A DNA stretch of 64,000 nucleotides from Ulota crispa (lineage: Eukaryota; Streptophyta; Bryopsida; Orthotrichales; Orthotrichaceae): contig OY987242.1 of assembly GCA_963920765.1 (NCBI GenBank), positions 20,484,002 to 20,548,001 on the forward strand. The letters are read 5' to 3'. The notes below the pieces were generated by a model. It searched no databases and was not told the origin of the DNA. It worked only from the letters and a program-made list of their open reading frames with translations. The position numbers and the translations under genes were made by a program. Positions 24,601 to 37,400 of the stretch are shown in pieces. Position 1 is the first letter of the stretch, and the number at the start of each line of letters is the position of its first letter.

Positions 24601-27600
24601 TTTTTTGACATTGACCTGACAGAGCTTTAATATTTAGGATAGCTTTAGATCTGCATATTTCAACAGGACGACTGAAACTATGTCATTTTCACTGAAACCT
24701 GATACTTTAACAAACATTTGCTATTAATTATATAAATCAGATTTAGGTTTCCCAAATTTAGCCATTGGCGTGGCTTGTAGATGCTCACTGCAATCACAAA
24801 CATTGAAATAGAAAGAAGAGGTTTTTAAGGTGTTTGATTTCATAGTATGGGCCTTGAACAGAAAAAGCACACGATAAGATCCAATCAAACGATACTGCCA
24901 CGCTGGTATACACAAGTGGAACTACGGGCAAGCCAAAAGGGGTCATGCTCACTCATGCCAATCTCCTGCACCAGGTAAGGAGTGTTCTGTGGAATCAGTT
25001 TAAAGCCAATCCGTTGTTCAATAATTGTCAATATTTGAAGCACGCCGTTTATAAAAAAACAGTTTCAAAAGTTTCGATTCTCAACATATCCAGGAACGTC
25101 ATGCTTATATGGGTGAATTCATCACGATCAGTGATTAACGTCCTCCATGCATCCAGGTGAAAAACTTTTGGGTTGTGCTAGATCCTACACCCAGCCAACG
25201 ATTTGTGACTCTACTTCCACCGTGGCATATGTATGAGCGTTCGTGCGAGTACTTTTACCTCTCCCGGGGTGTCAACCACGTGTATACGAATGTCAAGCGT
25301 CTGAAGGTAAGCCAATTCTACTTAAATCCTGGTTCAGTTCTTTGCATAGGACTAATTTCTTTAAGTTTCTCTTTTTGAGGCTTTTCTAAGCTAGGTGTAT
25401 TTGCATTGGATGCAGGAGGATCTAATTCATTACAAGCCGAATTATTTTGTTGCTGTCCCGCTTGTATTTGATCTTCTTTACAAGTGAGCTACTATTCAAC
25501 CTTCTCCCCTTTGCTATACATTAGCTGAACCGGAGTACGTCGCTTGAGTTGTCTAAGCAGAATGTTGTCTTTTGAGAAACATGATACTTCAGATGCTTAC
25601 GACACTGATGGAAAATTAGAGGAAAGGTAATGTTGTGGAAGCTTAGCATTGGTTTGTTAGATTAAGTGGCTAGCACACTAGAGGAACGGCAAGAATAATC
25701 CGAGGAACTTCATTCTTTCATTGGGCATGCTTTAGGTTTTGTATATGACACATGAGAGATGATATGGTTGTGAAGAAGCAACTGCCGTCTTTCAGGCTCT
25801 ATTGCTTGAAAGTTCATGACATGGGGAAATGGACGAACTTTTAGTTAAATTTTCACGTCATATGAAGTGAGCATAGCGGAATTAGTGCTGTCTGCCTCTA
25901 CTCTAGTGTCCTTACTCTGAAGCTGAAACGTTTGGGTTTTTGGTTGGCAGTGGAATTCAGAAGCAACTGGCTGCCACAACTGGCGCACGAAAGACGTTAG
26001 CAATGGCTCTCATCAGCATCAGTACCAAGTATATGGATGCTAAACGTGTTTCTCAGGTATCAGTTCAGCTCATCTTTCTACATTCCTTCCACTTTTTTGG
26101 CAACGGCGTTTCTTCCAACTGGTCTAAAAACAGCATCAATAAGAATTCAGCTAATCGACTTGATATTTTTCCAAGCATGCAGAAGGGCTGAAGTTGTAAT
26201 TATGTTTATTTGCATTTTTTAGAATTGGATGGAGTAGAGGTAATGTCATTAAGAGTGCACATGCCTTTCTAAAAGTGTGCACTAAGTGTAAGTTCTTATC
26301 AAGTGTTTTTTGTACAAAAGCAATCAGTAATGATATCGGGAATAGGGGTGGACTGCTGTTCATCATTTCTAGCTGTCATTACCATGTTAAAAGCACAATG
26401 GCTGTGATATTGAAGGTTAGCGGAATGGGATACCGGTAGTAAGGTAGAAAAAGTACACGTGGCTTTGTGTACGTTTAATAAAGTTTGTGCGATTCTTAAA
26501 GACTTCGTATATCACGTGGCTCTGCTTTCTAATCTTCATGACCCTCGATGTGAGTATGCTCTTTGGTTGATTACATTTGCAGATGGATGGTTAGGTTTAA
26601 AGCTCAGCTTATGGCCTTTTTCCACTTACTGGCAGCTTCGTTGTCTGCATTTGTTTTGCTTTGGTCTTGCAGGGAAGAGATCTTGCGAGCTCAAGAAAGA
26701 AGCAACCACTCCTTTTGGCAGTCAAAGAGTGGCTAGTGGCAACGGTGGTGATGTCGTTGTTACTACCCCTCTATTTGATTGCCAAGGCTTTAGTTTTCAA
26801 GAAAATCCGGGCCACACTCACAATGGGCGTGGCTGTTAGTGGTGGCGGCAGCCTACCCTCCCACGTGGACAAGTTCTTTGAGGTTTGTGAATTCTCATAC
26901 ATTCCACGAGGATGAAAATTGTTTGTGGCACAAAGAAAATCAAAACTACCTTCGTTTAGATTCTGCCATCAAATCCAAAACTTGAGTTTTTTGAATCCTT
27001 GGATTTTGTTCTAAATGAGTTTATGATCTTTGCAGATAGTCGGCATTCCCATCCTGAACGGTTATGGCTTAACAGAAACATCACCAGTTCTTGCTTGCCG
27101 ATTGCCTACTAACAATGTAAGCTCTTGGAGGTCCTCTCCACGAATTATGACGAGGATTTTCCTTATGCTGTTATTTGAATTTTTGTTGAAACAGTCCAAT
27201 TTTTATCAAAATGTTATTTCATAATGCTTTTTATATTCACCTCTTTCGTTGAGCGCTATATGACACCCTTTGCTGCGCTTGTAAGCTGTCACAGTCTGAT
27301 TTATTTATAAGTTACCATTTATCATGAGTTGCAGGTGTTGGGTACTGTGGGACCGCCTCTACCCGAAACACTTGTGAAAGTGGTGGACGCAGAGACAAAC
27401 AAGCAAGTTGAGCCAGGAGTCAAGGGACTTGTCAAAGTCCGAGGTCCACAAATCATGAAAGGTTACTACAAGGTTAGAATTTACCCCACTTGAAGAAGGT
27501 TTGGGTCTGCTCATCTTTTGTTCTTCAAAACGTGTGTGTGTATCTTTCATTGTCGACCTCCAATGCTTGTTTTGTGTAGGTTTGGGTCTATAAGGATGCA

Positions 27601-30439
27601 ATCAGTCTAGTAGGACAGATGGTACTCAATTGAAATACCAATTACGTTCATTAGACTAGCAGAATTGAAATCTCAAGGTGAAGGCAAGATAAAACTCTAG
27701 AAGTAAGTCAGCTGCTGAAAATTTCTCAATATTTGGAATTTTAACGGCTGCTGCACTTCTATGAGCGATCTTTCATGGTTATTGAAACGTAGTGTTTTGT
27801 TTGAGTTTTTTTTAGAATGAAGCTGCAACAGCAAAGACAATAGATTCAGAAGGATGGCTGGACACTGGTGACCTTGGCTGGATTCCGCCTGAAGTGGGGA
27901 TTGGGGCGGGTCGCCATTGCGGTGGATTATTGGTTTTGGACGGCCGTGCTAAAGACACTATAGTTCTACTGACAGGTACTGTCTCCCTGTTCATGTCCGT
28001 TGTGGCTAAGGTTTTATGGAAATGGAGATTTGGGATGTTGTATACAGAAAAGTGAATCTGGTGTGGGTTTAAGAACGCTGTACCACAAGTGTACAGTGGG
28101 CTGCAAACATTTCCAAATCGTGTGATTTTTTATAGGATTTATGGACTTTTTCCATAGTAAGATTTTGTTGTGGCATCCTCTTTGTAAGTAGTTGTGCCTT
28201 TACTATGTGCACTCTGTTATTTGTGCAAGTAGAGCGAGGACGGTTCTTTACTACCAAATAAATGAATGCTCGTGACTTGGTTTTGAGAATTAGTTAAATT
28301 TAGGACAAATGTGCTGAGATAGTAACTCTTGTGCAATGAAGGAGAGAACGTGGAGCCTACAGAGATTGAGGAAGCTATGTCTCAAAGCACCTTAATTCAA
28401 CATATTGTTGTTCTTGGACAGGTATTTATGCTTATGTCGGTTTTGGTTTGAGTTTTTGCATCTGCTTTTCATGTTGTGTCTACTTTAGCTTCTATATTTG
28501 TCGTCTCAGATTTTGTACTAGATGAAAGGTTGAGCGACTGAGATGGTTATCAGGCATAACCTTTTCTTTTAGTCTAAATTAAGACTGTAATTTTTCGTCT
28601 TTTTGAGAGCATCCTCCTCAGTTGCAATAAATGTAAGATTTGATTGATTTGCAGGATCAACGGAAACTCGGGGCATTAGTGGTTGTCAACAAAGCTGACG
28701 TTGAGGCAGCTGCCCAAAAAAAGATGAAAGCCAAAGGAAATGAAGCCAAACCCACAGAATCTGATTTGCGAGCATGCATACAAGACGAGCTGAGAACTTA
28801 GTAAGTGTTTTTTTCTTTTCTTGCTCCCCTCTCTTGACCACTTTTAATCTGATGCATTAGACTGGTCATGCATTCTACAGCCCAAATGACATTCACTCTC
28901 TAAGTTGGGCTAATTCTGATCTCATTTGACATACAGTCACCTTGAAGTAAGCTCGCATTCAAATTCTGATGGCTGAAGAATCCTATTATACTAATTTGAA
29001 CATTAAATAATAGGGAAAATTTAATGGATACCCCTGAAGTTTGCCATATTTACATAGATACCCCTGGTTTTTCAGAAATTACACAAATACCCTTGGTCCT
29101 TAATTTTCAGGCGTTTGTTTTGTTATGCACGCTACTTCTTTCATGACCAATGTAAAAACAAGGAGTGCAATAGAATAAAAAAGAAGCAGCGTGCACACAA
29201 GGGAGAAAGAAGTGGCATGCACAATATTAACAAGCGCCTGATTTATGGACTAAGGGTATTTGTGTAATTTCTGAAAAACCAGGGGTATCTATGTAAGTAT
29301 GGCAAACTTCAGGGGTCTCCATTAAATTTTCCCTAAATAATATCAAAATTACTGTTTTTTTATAATGAAGATTCTACTATCTGTAGTAGAACACTTAACT
29401 TTAGTTAATATTGGAAACACTTTTGTGACCTTTAAATGACTATCTACAAATTGAGATTGGTCATTACTCTGAATATGTTTACGTACTCTTGATTGTTTTT
29501 TGATAGAGCTTTTCTTCATACTTACATTTCCCTCTTGTGGTTTGCACTTGGCAGTGGTGTTAAGTGCTCACATCCAATAGCATCATTTCAGCTCTTATAC
29601 GAGCCATTTACGGTATGGCACCCACTTTCCATTTAATAAGTGGTTGAGAGAAACAGCAACTTACTGAAATAATGGAAACTCTTGGACCTCAATGGTAGTG
29701 ACAGAGTGCAAGACTTCTGTTTCTCAATGAAAAGCAATTCCTAAATTGGATTTCAAAACTACATGCGACTTGGTATTTTTACAGAAAATTGGGGGCTCAA
29801 AATTGCATAGGCCTAAAACTGGAAAACAAAAGAAGAGAGTCTTGTAGTTGAAGGTGTACACTGTAACAATCGTTTTAAAGAAGCAATGGTCCTCAATGTG
29901 TTTTTTATGTTTATCTCAAGTTGGTAAAATAACATTACGAAATGTCCTAAATATAGAAATTTAACACTGGTGTTCACAATTTCATATCGAGAACAATTTG
30001 CTTGTACTCTGCTTTGGGCTTAAATGTTGTGCTGAAATTTTTAACTCATAAGAGTTTAAAGTGCTAAGGTTTTTTCTTTAACGTGCTTACATATCCATTG
30101 TTCAAAATTTGAACGCATGGTCTAAATTTAAACTTCAAAGGTAAGTTGAGGGGTCCATCACATACAGTAATATACCATTTCGTTCAATTTCGTTCTTTCA
30201 CTTATCATCAAGATATTGATACAGAGTATTTAAATTTTTCCTAATGGTAATTAACATATTTCTAATTAGAATTTTACATTCAAAATGCCTGGTATTACTA
30301 AGTTTTAGATTTTATTGCTGAAGGGTTAAACTCTTTTGGTGTTCAGGTGGAGAATGGATTACTGACTCCCACCATGAAGGTGAGGAGAGATGTGGTGAAT
30401 GCCACGTTCAAGGAACAAGTGGGAACTCTTTTTCGGTGA
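21608..30439 (+). CDS. AAE15/16-like: Long-chain acyl-[acyl-carrier-protein]/acyl-CoA synthetase, chloroplast (AAE15/16 type), complete
   Basis: Seventeen exons: 21608-21769, 22529-22714, 23429-23543, 23793-23880, 24227-24435, 24862-24974, 25157-25306, 25416-25483, 25951-26056, 26673-26882, 27036-27116, 27335-27472, 27816-27975, 28342-28421, 28655-28800, 29555-29612, 30347-30439. All phases agree; 720 residues. Residues 1-54 resemble a chloroplast transit peptide. The AMP-binding motif [11 protein letters not shown] is at 270-280, YGLTETSP at 479-486, the TGD motif at 559-561, GRAKD at 585-589 and the C-terminal lysine (PTMK) at 701. A hydrophobic segment at about 420-441 fits envelope or thylakoid association. 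The enzyme activates fatty acids with ATP for loading onto ACP or CoA, allowing elongation or recycling of free acids in plastids. Length matches the family (about 720-730). Exons 1 and 2 are the least certain. Confidence 0.95.
21990..22400 (+). repeat. Three degenerate tandem copies in intron 1 of the acyl-ACP synthetase gene
   Basis: Copies of about 140 bp near 22006, 22140 and 22300 share the order TTTCAGAG...GAGC..GGTATT..TTTGGTGCAG..TTTAGT. They are too diverged for exact borders. Confidence 0.45.
29013..29333. mobile_element. MULE-type foldback MITE in intron 15 of the acyl-ACP synthetase gene
   Basis: A 321-bp element with a perfect 9-bp target duplication TAAATAATA (29004-29012 and 29334-29342). 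Ends GGGAAAATTTAATGGA and inverse. The arms extend about 130 bp with mismatches, so the transcript would form a long hairpin. Nine-base duplications with long inverted arms are typical of Mutator-like elements. Confidence 0.88.
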
Positions 30440-31215
30440 CTTATCATTGGGAGCTTTGGTCACTTCATTGCTTGTCTTGAAGAAAATTCCCGTTATTAAC
30501 TGAGAAACCGCACTGCTGTGTATGAGCTTTACAGCGAATAAATGGATTCCCTAGCTCTGCTGCTGCCTCTTTTAAACATATTTCCACTAAATTGAGTTGT
30601 TTTCATTGATTGGTTGCTAGCTGGCTGGTATTAGGAGCAAACTTCTATGTTGTCCTTGGAATCGGAAAATCCAGAAACAGCAAAGAATTTTACTTTTGTT
30701 GTTTCTGAGTTTTACAAGTTTGGCCCAAATTAACAGAGAAATATATGTTTAAAACTATTTAGTTGTTCTTGAGTTCTATGATTCCCGGCTATCATGGAAG
30801 TTGACCCTAATTGGCACTTTTTGAAACAGTTGCACATTTGGCATGAAAATTCTTCCATAATGTTATTCAACATTTGAGCAGAGGTTGCAGGTTGCCCACA
30901 TCCATGTAAAAATAGCTTAAAGGATCAAGAAAAGACATGTTTCTTGTTTTGTGTGTGCAACGTTGAGAAGCTTTTCTCCAACCTACTACTAGTCTTCTCT
31001 TTGCTTTTCGTTGATTGTTGCTTTATTTGGGTTTTTCTTTCCTTTTTGGATTTATTTGTTGAGTTTGAACTTTTAACAATGATAGAATATTTTGGCTGTT
31101 GAAATTTAGTTTAAAGAGCTCCCAACCTTGTTGAATAATATTGTGTGTGCTAATTTATTGGTTAGCAATTGATCAAGTAATGTGATTGCCAATATCACTC
31201 AATTATCTCAAGTGT
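30440..31215. other. 3' flank of the acyl-ACP synthetase gene; no gene seen
   Basis: Presumably 3' UTR and spacer. No repeat or coding signal recognised. Confidence 0.4.
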
Positions 31216-31219
31216 TTAA

Positions 31220-31306
31220 CCCTTAAGTGTTGACAGGGACCAAAATTGTCCCCAGCAAATATACTGAGCCTGTGTATATGCAGTGATAAGCCCTGGTGCT
31301 TAAGGG
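31220..31306 (-). mobile_element. Short TTAA-bounded MITE (family C)
   Basis: An 87-bp element between TTAA at 31216-31219 and 31307-31310. Ends CCCTTAAG and CTTAAGGG. Internal blocks ACCAAAATTGTCCCCAGCAA and ATACTGAGCC match the 40626-40733 copy in reverse orientation. Confidence 0.75.
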
Positions 31307-31310
31307 TTAA

Positions 31311-31394
31311 CCCCTAAGCACCAAGGGTCACATGCCTACCTGGGGTCTTGTGTATTGGCAAGGATGACTTTTTGTCCATTTGGTCCTTTAGGGG
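31311..31394 (+). mobile_element. Short TTAA-bounded MITE (family C), adjacent copy
   Basis: An 84-bp element between TTAA at 31307-31310, shared with the preceding copy, and 31395-31398. Ends CCCCTAAGCACCAAGGG and CCTTTAGGGG. Same family and same orientation as 40626-40733. Confidence 0.75.
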
Positions 31395-31813
31395 TTAAGC
31401 ATATGCATCCAAAATGTATGTGTTGACGTGGAATTCTATGGCATTGTGGTAAGCAAAAATCCCGCATTTAAAAGTGGCTTTGTTAAATGTGCTTGGTGTT
31501 GCAAGAGTTAAGGAGCAATCAAGAATCCTTTTCATGTGTTTCAAATATTATGATATTACCTTCAAAATAGCTTTTAGTGATGTGTCAAATTATAGGGAAT
31601 TTGAATGTATGAGTTTTGAACAAGGTGTGAAATTATGAAGCCTCATAACAATTAAAGTTGTTGTATTAAACGGCTATTATATAGTAAAGGAAGTTTGAAA
31701 AAAAGGGAATGAAATGAAAATATGACATGGATTTTTAACTTGAGTGGCTACCATAGTTGTAAAAAGATTATATATAGATCAAGCAGTTACTTCTCCATAC
31801 AATAATGCTTTAA

Positions 31814-32756
31814 CCCTAAAGGACCAAGCCCAATTTTCTTTGAAAATCACTGAAAATTGCCATTTTTGGGGGAATGAGTAGAAAGGTAGGAAAAAATGTT
31901 TTTTTGAAAATTCAACCCTGAGATCTTGCCCTAAACTATGGGAGGTATTAGTGGGAAAATTTTCAGCTCATTCTAGAAGAGTGAGATATTCACATCTGAA
32001 GTATAAAAAAAAAGTTTTTTTCCCTACTGCCCAATAATTTTAGAAGTCATTGATGGCTCCTTTATCAAAAAAATTGCTCTATGCAAAGTTGAGGTTTATT
32101 TTTTCCATGTAGAAGACCAAGTTAGGTAAATGTGGGAAAATTTTCAAATGAAATGGAGGTGTGAATCATACTTTGTAAAATCTTGCAATGTTGTAAGGCC
32201 ATGAAATTTGCATATACACTACACAAAACTTGAGAATTTATGTAAAATTCAAAAATCTGAATTACTTTGATCCAAATGGTGAAAACCAAGGAATCTTAAT
32301 CTACTACAAATTGGAAAAAAAATGGTAAAATTAAAATACACAAAGAGCTCAAAAAAGTAAAGCAACAAATTTTACAAGGGGCAAAAAGAATGGAGGTTTG
32401 GGAGTCCCATATCTACCCACAAACTAAAACTTCTCATAACTTTCATCTCATCAATCAAAATAGAGCAATTCAAAGCTTTCCATGTATATATAAATCTAGA
32501 GAACCAATTTCAAATTTTAATTTTAAAAAAATGCAAATTTGATTTTTTTTTTGGTTGCCCGCCCTCCCTCTTTTTTAGAAATTCATTCATAACTTCTTCA
32601 GTAAATGTCGGGATGAAGAAATAATTAGATGCCCACGTAGATTTTTGAATTCCACACCTTCAATAAAAGTTTCAAAAAATCACAAAAAATAGATTAGCCG
32701 TAGGTACGTGCCTGAAATCCATTTGTCCCCTGAGGAGATAGTTGGTCCTTTAGGGG
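31814..32756 (+). mobile_element. TTAA-bounded element (family A), 943 bp
   Basis: TTAA at 31810-31813 and 32757-32760. Terminal inverted repeats CCCTAAAGGACCAA and TTGGTCCTTTAGGGG. No coding capacity. Blocks along its length match 6183-8748. TTAA targets with CCC..GGG ends are the piggyBac hallmark; assignment is inference since no transposase is present. Confidence 0.75.
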
Positions 32757-32760
32757 TTAA

Positions 32761-33876
32761 CACCCCTTGTGGCATAAGAAAGGGGAAATAGTATTGATTT
32801 TTTTTTGTCAATAACATTGCTAAAAAGTTCTCATAATAGAAGAAAGAAGTTGCTAATTGCCATTTTTTAACTAATGAAAAAAGAGGCTTTGTACTGATAG
32901 AATTACGTCTAAAATGGACTTAAGAAGTTTGAATGTTCTCTCACCTGCAAAGCAAGATTATGCCACATGGCCAAAAATAATTACAGTATAACATCTCATA
33001 TTTGGTTGGAAAAATTTTGTGATTTTTAATGCATTATGTAGCGTATGTGTTGTTTCTACATGAATAACATAATTTAATAATATATTATTTGGTGTAAAAT
33101 ATGTAAAAAACATTGCATTGCATATATTGTGTGTAAGAAGAATTTGTACATTTTTATCGACACATTTTTGTACATGTTTGGCATGTATAGTATTTGAAAA
33201 CCATACATTTCTAACATCTTTTTTATTCAAAATTGCCTACTTTCCTTGTAGATATGACACATAAAACAACCATTCCCTTCCATCTCTTGCCAAATGCAAG
33301 ATAAAAGACTTGTTGTTTTTGGAAATGCTGTTCTTCATCCTACTAGAAACCCTTCAGAACATCTCCAATCCAATCCTATTTACTCCAATACCTTGAAATT
33401 CTTAGCAAAAACTTATCATTTTGCTAGAATCAAAGTTTGATATTATCTTCAATGAAAAAGTAGTAAATTTTCACACCAAATAAACCCAAGAAAATCTAAA
33501 TTTAAACATTGGACATCCAAAATACCCCTACAATAGAACTCCTCTAAATTGATATGGTTGAGACTCCAAGAACTAGATTAGTTTAAATAAGTTACTAGTT
33601 AATTTTGTGAAAGTGTAAATGAAGTGACCTTGAGGCTAGTGCCGGGATAGCACCAAGGAGCATTACTACTATTGAATTAATTGTTTTGATTTATAACGTA
33701 TGGTCTGACATTGAGCTTTGTGTTATGCATTAGTTTACAAAGGATATTAGCTTACAGGAGTTCTACTGTAAACATTTTCCATTGAAAGTGCAAGAAGGAC
33801 AGCTGGCATTTGCTGACTTGGCAAATAAGCAGGGTGATATTACAGAGGTTTCCGTGCAATTACAACCCAATACGTC
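32761..33876. other. AT-rich spacer; no gene seen
   Basis: No credible exon. The frame at 32958-33230 (-) is low-complexity and unsupported. Confidence 0.4.
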
Positions 33877-33893
33877 TAGGGTTTAGGGTTTAG
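33877..33893 (+). promoter_or_regulatory. Telo-box-like motif upstream of the TPR gene
   Basis: Two tandem TAGGGTT units. Short telomere-repeat motifs are common in promoters and leaders of plant housekeeping genes. It begins a GC-richer block (to about 34160) ending at a donor-like GATCAG|GTATCG, probably a noncoding first exon of the TPR gene. Confidence 0.4.
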
Positions 33894-34410
33894 AGGACCG
33901 GTGTCGCTGAAGGAAGCGCAAACATACGAAATTTGGCCACAATCTGTACTCGTTGTTTTTCACAGGAAATCGCCCTTCCTTCGCGAATTTCTTTGTGCAG
34001 AATCTCAATAACGCTGAGCCAACTTCCATTGCAGTTGTGATTCTTTTCAGTTGGGAAAGGACGTCCGAGTGTGGAAGCATTCAAGCTCAACTCGATTCGT
34101 AGCGACACAAATTGCGCGATCGGCGAGTCACCGATCCCACGATTCCAAAACGTTTCGATCAGGTATCGAGATTCTACTCGGCAAGTGCACTGCCGATGAA
34201 TTCTGCATGCCTTGTCAGGATTTTTGATCAGAAAATCAACTTAAAGAGGCTGCGACATTGTCGGTCTGTTAGTTTTTGCTCAGAAATGCTTTGAATTTTG
34301 CTATTAAACATCAAAACCCTAGATTTGATGACTCATATCACCTATCTCTGAATATATATTTTTCATACTTGGTGCGTGGGGATTCAGGCGCGTGTGGATT
34401 TGAAGAGGAG

Positions 34411-37400
34411 ATGGGGAGCTCGAGGTGTGCTTCGAGCAAACTTGTGCCATTCTTGCGCAATGTGGCCGCTTGCAATCGTCGAACATGTATGTGCTCGATT
34501 GCTTTCCCTTTGCTGTGACATAAATCGTGATTGACTTCCTCATATATTATCGAGAAAATTAGATACTCCCTCTGTTCCATTATAAAGCTCCAAAAAGCTT
34601 CCTTGCAAAGGATTAATTGTGTTTTTAGTCTTTGCGCAAGTGACACATGTATTCTAGATTCAATATATCATCTATATGCAAAACCTTCAGTTTTGATGTC
34701 GCCGTTTAGGCACCCAAACTTCATGCAAAAAGTACTATATTTGTGCACAGTTTGTGAATGCTACCAGCGCCTCGTTATTTTGGTCTTTGTGCTAGTGACA
34801 CATGCATTCTAGAATCATTATACCATCTACCAAATGTATTCAAAATCTTCAGCTTTGATGTTGCCATTTGGACATCCAAATTCCATGCAAAAAGTACCAT
34901 ATTTGTGCATGCTGCTAGCTCTTCATTATTGATGATTTAAAGATTAGTAGCAACAATGGTATCTCATATACGCAAGGCCAAGCTTGTTAGTAGAGGAATG
35001 CTCCGGCAAACGCTTTCTCAGCGTTTGAAAGTTGCAAAACGGAGCTTTTTAGTGGGACAAGAACTATGCCTAATTTGGAGCTTTATATTGGGACAGAGGG
35101 AGCATGTTTTACAGTGATGTGTGCAATGGCGTGACATGAGGTTTAGGGTTTAACTTTTTCTAAACGAATGCAGCTGTGAATAATGGAGCTTTGGTTAGTA
35201 ATCGCCAGATGTCGACTGTCGAAAGCGGTGATGATGAAACCAGTAATCCTTCTAGCAGTCCACACGTATTAGATCAACAACCAGCTGTCCCGCTCAAGCC
35301 TCTTCGTAACATTCTAGCCGCAAATCTTTTGAGGAATTCACGGAGGAATGGACAGAATTCAAACTCCGAATTACAGAGACGGCGGAATTTTCCTGTGCTG
35401 CGTGAAAGTCTTGTTCAACATGGTAGGAGGACCAGATTGGGCAGTTTCAGCGACCGGACAACGTGTAGGACTTGGTTAGGACGAAGATACTTCAGCGTTG
35501 AATCCAAGAGGACAGGTCTCTCGGAGAGCCAGATTGGGCAGGAACTTTTATCTGAGGTTAAAGAACAGCCCTCTACAGGTTTGCAAATATGTTTAAACTC
35601 AGTTGATTGCAAACTCTCCACCAATCATGCGCTGTGCATGATCGCAAGGCTCAGGTTAAAAGGCTTTGCATATTTAGACTTCTTTAGTAATGTTTTGCCG
35701 TATGGAGGTCATAAGCTGCAATGTTGGTGGATACTGCTTTTTCCTTTTAATGATAAATAATGCTTACAGGCAGTCGAGATGTGTTGGAGAATGGCTCTGC
35801 TGATAGAAGGTATTTTTATGCAGGTTTGAAACTTGCTCATGGTGAGGTTTTGTCGCCTGAGGAAGAAGCTACTTTGGAGTTAGCCGAGGCAGAGTTTGAA
35901 AGGGCTCAAAAAGGTAGTGGTGTTCAACAAACTTGTTTTTTGTGGATTGCCATTTTGTTTTGTTTTGTTTCCTTCTCTAGTACAATTACAAGTGATAGAA
36001 TGACCTCTGGTTGCAAATATAACCTTTATATTATGCTGTGTTATGCTGTTATACAGCGTGCTGCTTTGAAACCAGCCACTTTTCGTTGCATGCTCATTAC
36101 CAAGCTTATTCTTATTTTGGAAGGAAAAGGAAATCTTTGGACCTGAGAGGAGCTCACTTGCACTTTCGCTGGTTGACATTTAGAAAGTGATTGGAAGTTC
36201 TCTTTCGTAGGTTTTTAGAGTCAGTATGATGTAACAGGTCCAAGTGTCGGCGGTCTGATGTTTTGTGTTTGCAAGTTTGATTAAATCTTCCTTGCACGTC
36301 TAAGGCGGCTTGCGTGGTGTCAGTCGATGCTGGAGTTTTTACGATATCGTTTGAAATTTTGCAGAACAACCAGTCAGTGTGGAGAATATTCAGGAAATGC
36401 TCAGAGATTTGTCGGCTGTAGCGGATCCAAAAGATCCTCGTATCGCCATTGTCTCGTTAAGATTAGGCCAGGAATATGAAGCAAGGGGTGAAGACCCCAA
36501 GACGTTCTTAAAATTAGGAGAGCAAGCTCTCAGCATTTTCAAGACAGCAGGAGAGTTTTCTTTAGAGATTGGAATGTGCCATCATCTCATTGCCTTGGCT
36601 CACCATAGGCTGGGGCAACAAGCGCTCAGCCTTGAGAATCTGAACAAGGCGCTGCTGCTTCTCGAAGGGACAGAAGGAAAAGATAGTGCACCAGTTAAGT
36701 TTGCCGTTCGATTTCTGCTTGGGGACGCTTTGGCAGGTTTAGGAAAACATGATGAGGCCCTCCGGCATTACGTTGAAGGATTGGTTGTTCAGGAGACTAT
36801 CTTGGAAAAAGGCCATCCGCAATTGGCAAGCAATTATCGGCAGGTGAGTTTGTCTTCATTTAAGAGAGCATAGGTGCAAATATTAGCAATTAGCAAGGCA
36901 CTATGGCTTATGCTTTACACGAAACCTCTGTCTAGTGTGTCTTTTTTCCGCAATAGGCATGGTTTGTGGTACTGTGATTACTAAATCTTAGTTTTCTTTT
37001 AACGAGGAATGTGGTCAACAGGTTGGTGAAGCATTCACGCAAGTTATGATGTTTGACGAAGCAAGAACTTTGGTTGAAAAAGCGCTTGCGATTCACATCA
37101 AACTCGACGGAAAAAGGTCTATAGATGAAGCTATCGATCGCCGCCTTTTGTCTGTTATTTATAGTGGATTGGAAGAGCATGCGAAAGCCCTGGAGGAGCA
37201 ATTAAAAGTGAAGTCCATCTTAAAAGATAAGAATTTTGGATCTGAAGCACTGTTTGTCGAGATTGCAATTGCTGATACTCAAGTCACTTTGGGTAAGATT
37301 GACGATGCAATTGCAACTCTTCAGAATGTGGTCTCCAATCTGGAGGAAGGGAACTCATTGAGGGTTCTTGCCACTGTGAATCTTTCCAAGGCATATACAG

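Noticed and set aside
31216..32760. TTAA-bounded elements as Tourist or Stowaway MITEs
   Set aside because: Tourist would need a 3-bp TTA/TAA duplication and Stowaway a TA plus CTCCCTCCGT ends; the symmetrical TTAA with CCC ends fits neither well, though not formally excluded.
33877..33893. Telomere-like repeat as a possible chromosome end or interstitial telomere
   Set aside because: Only two units; this is a telo-box-scale motif in front of a gene.
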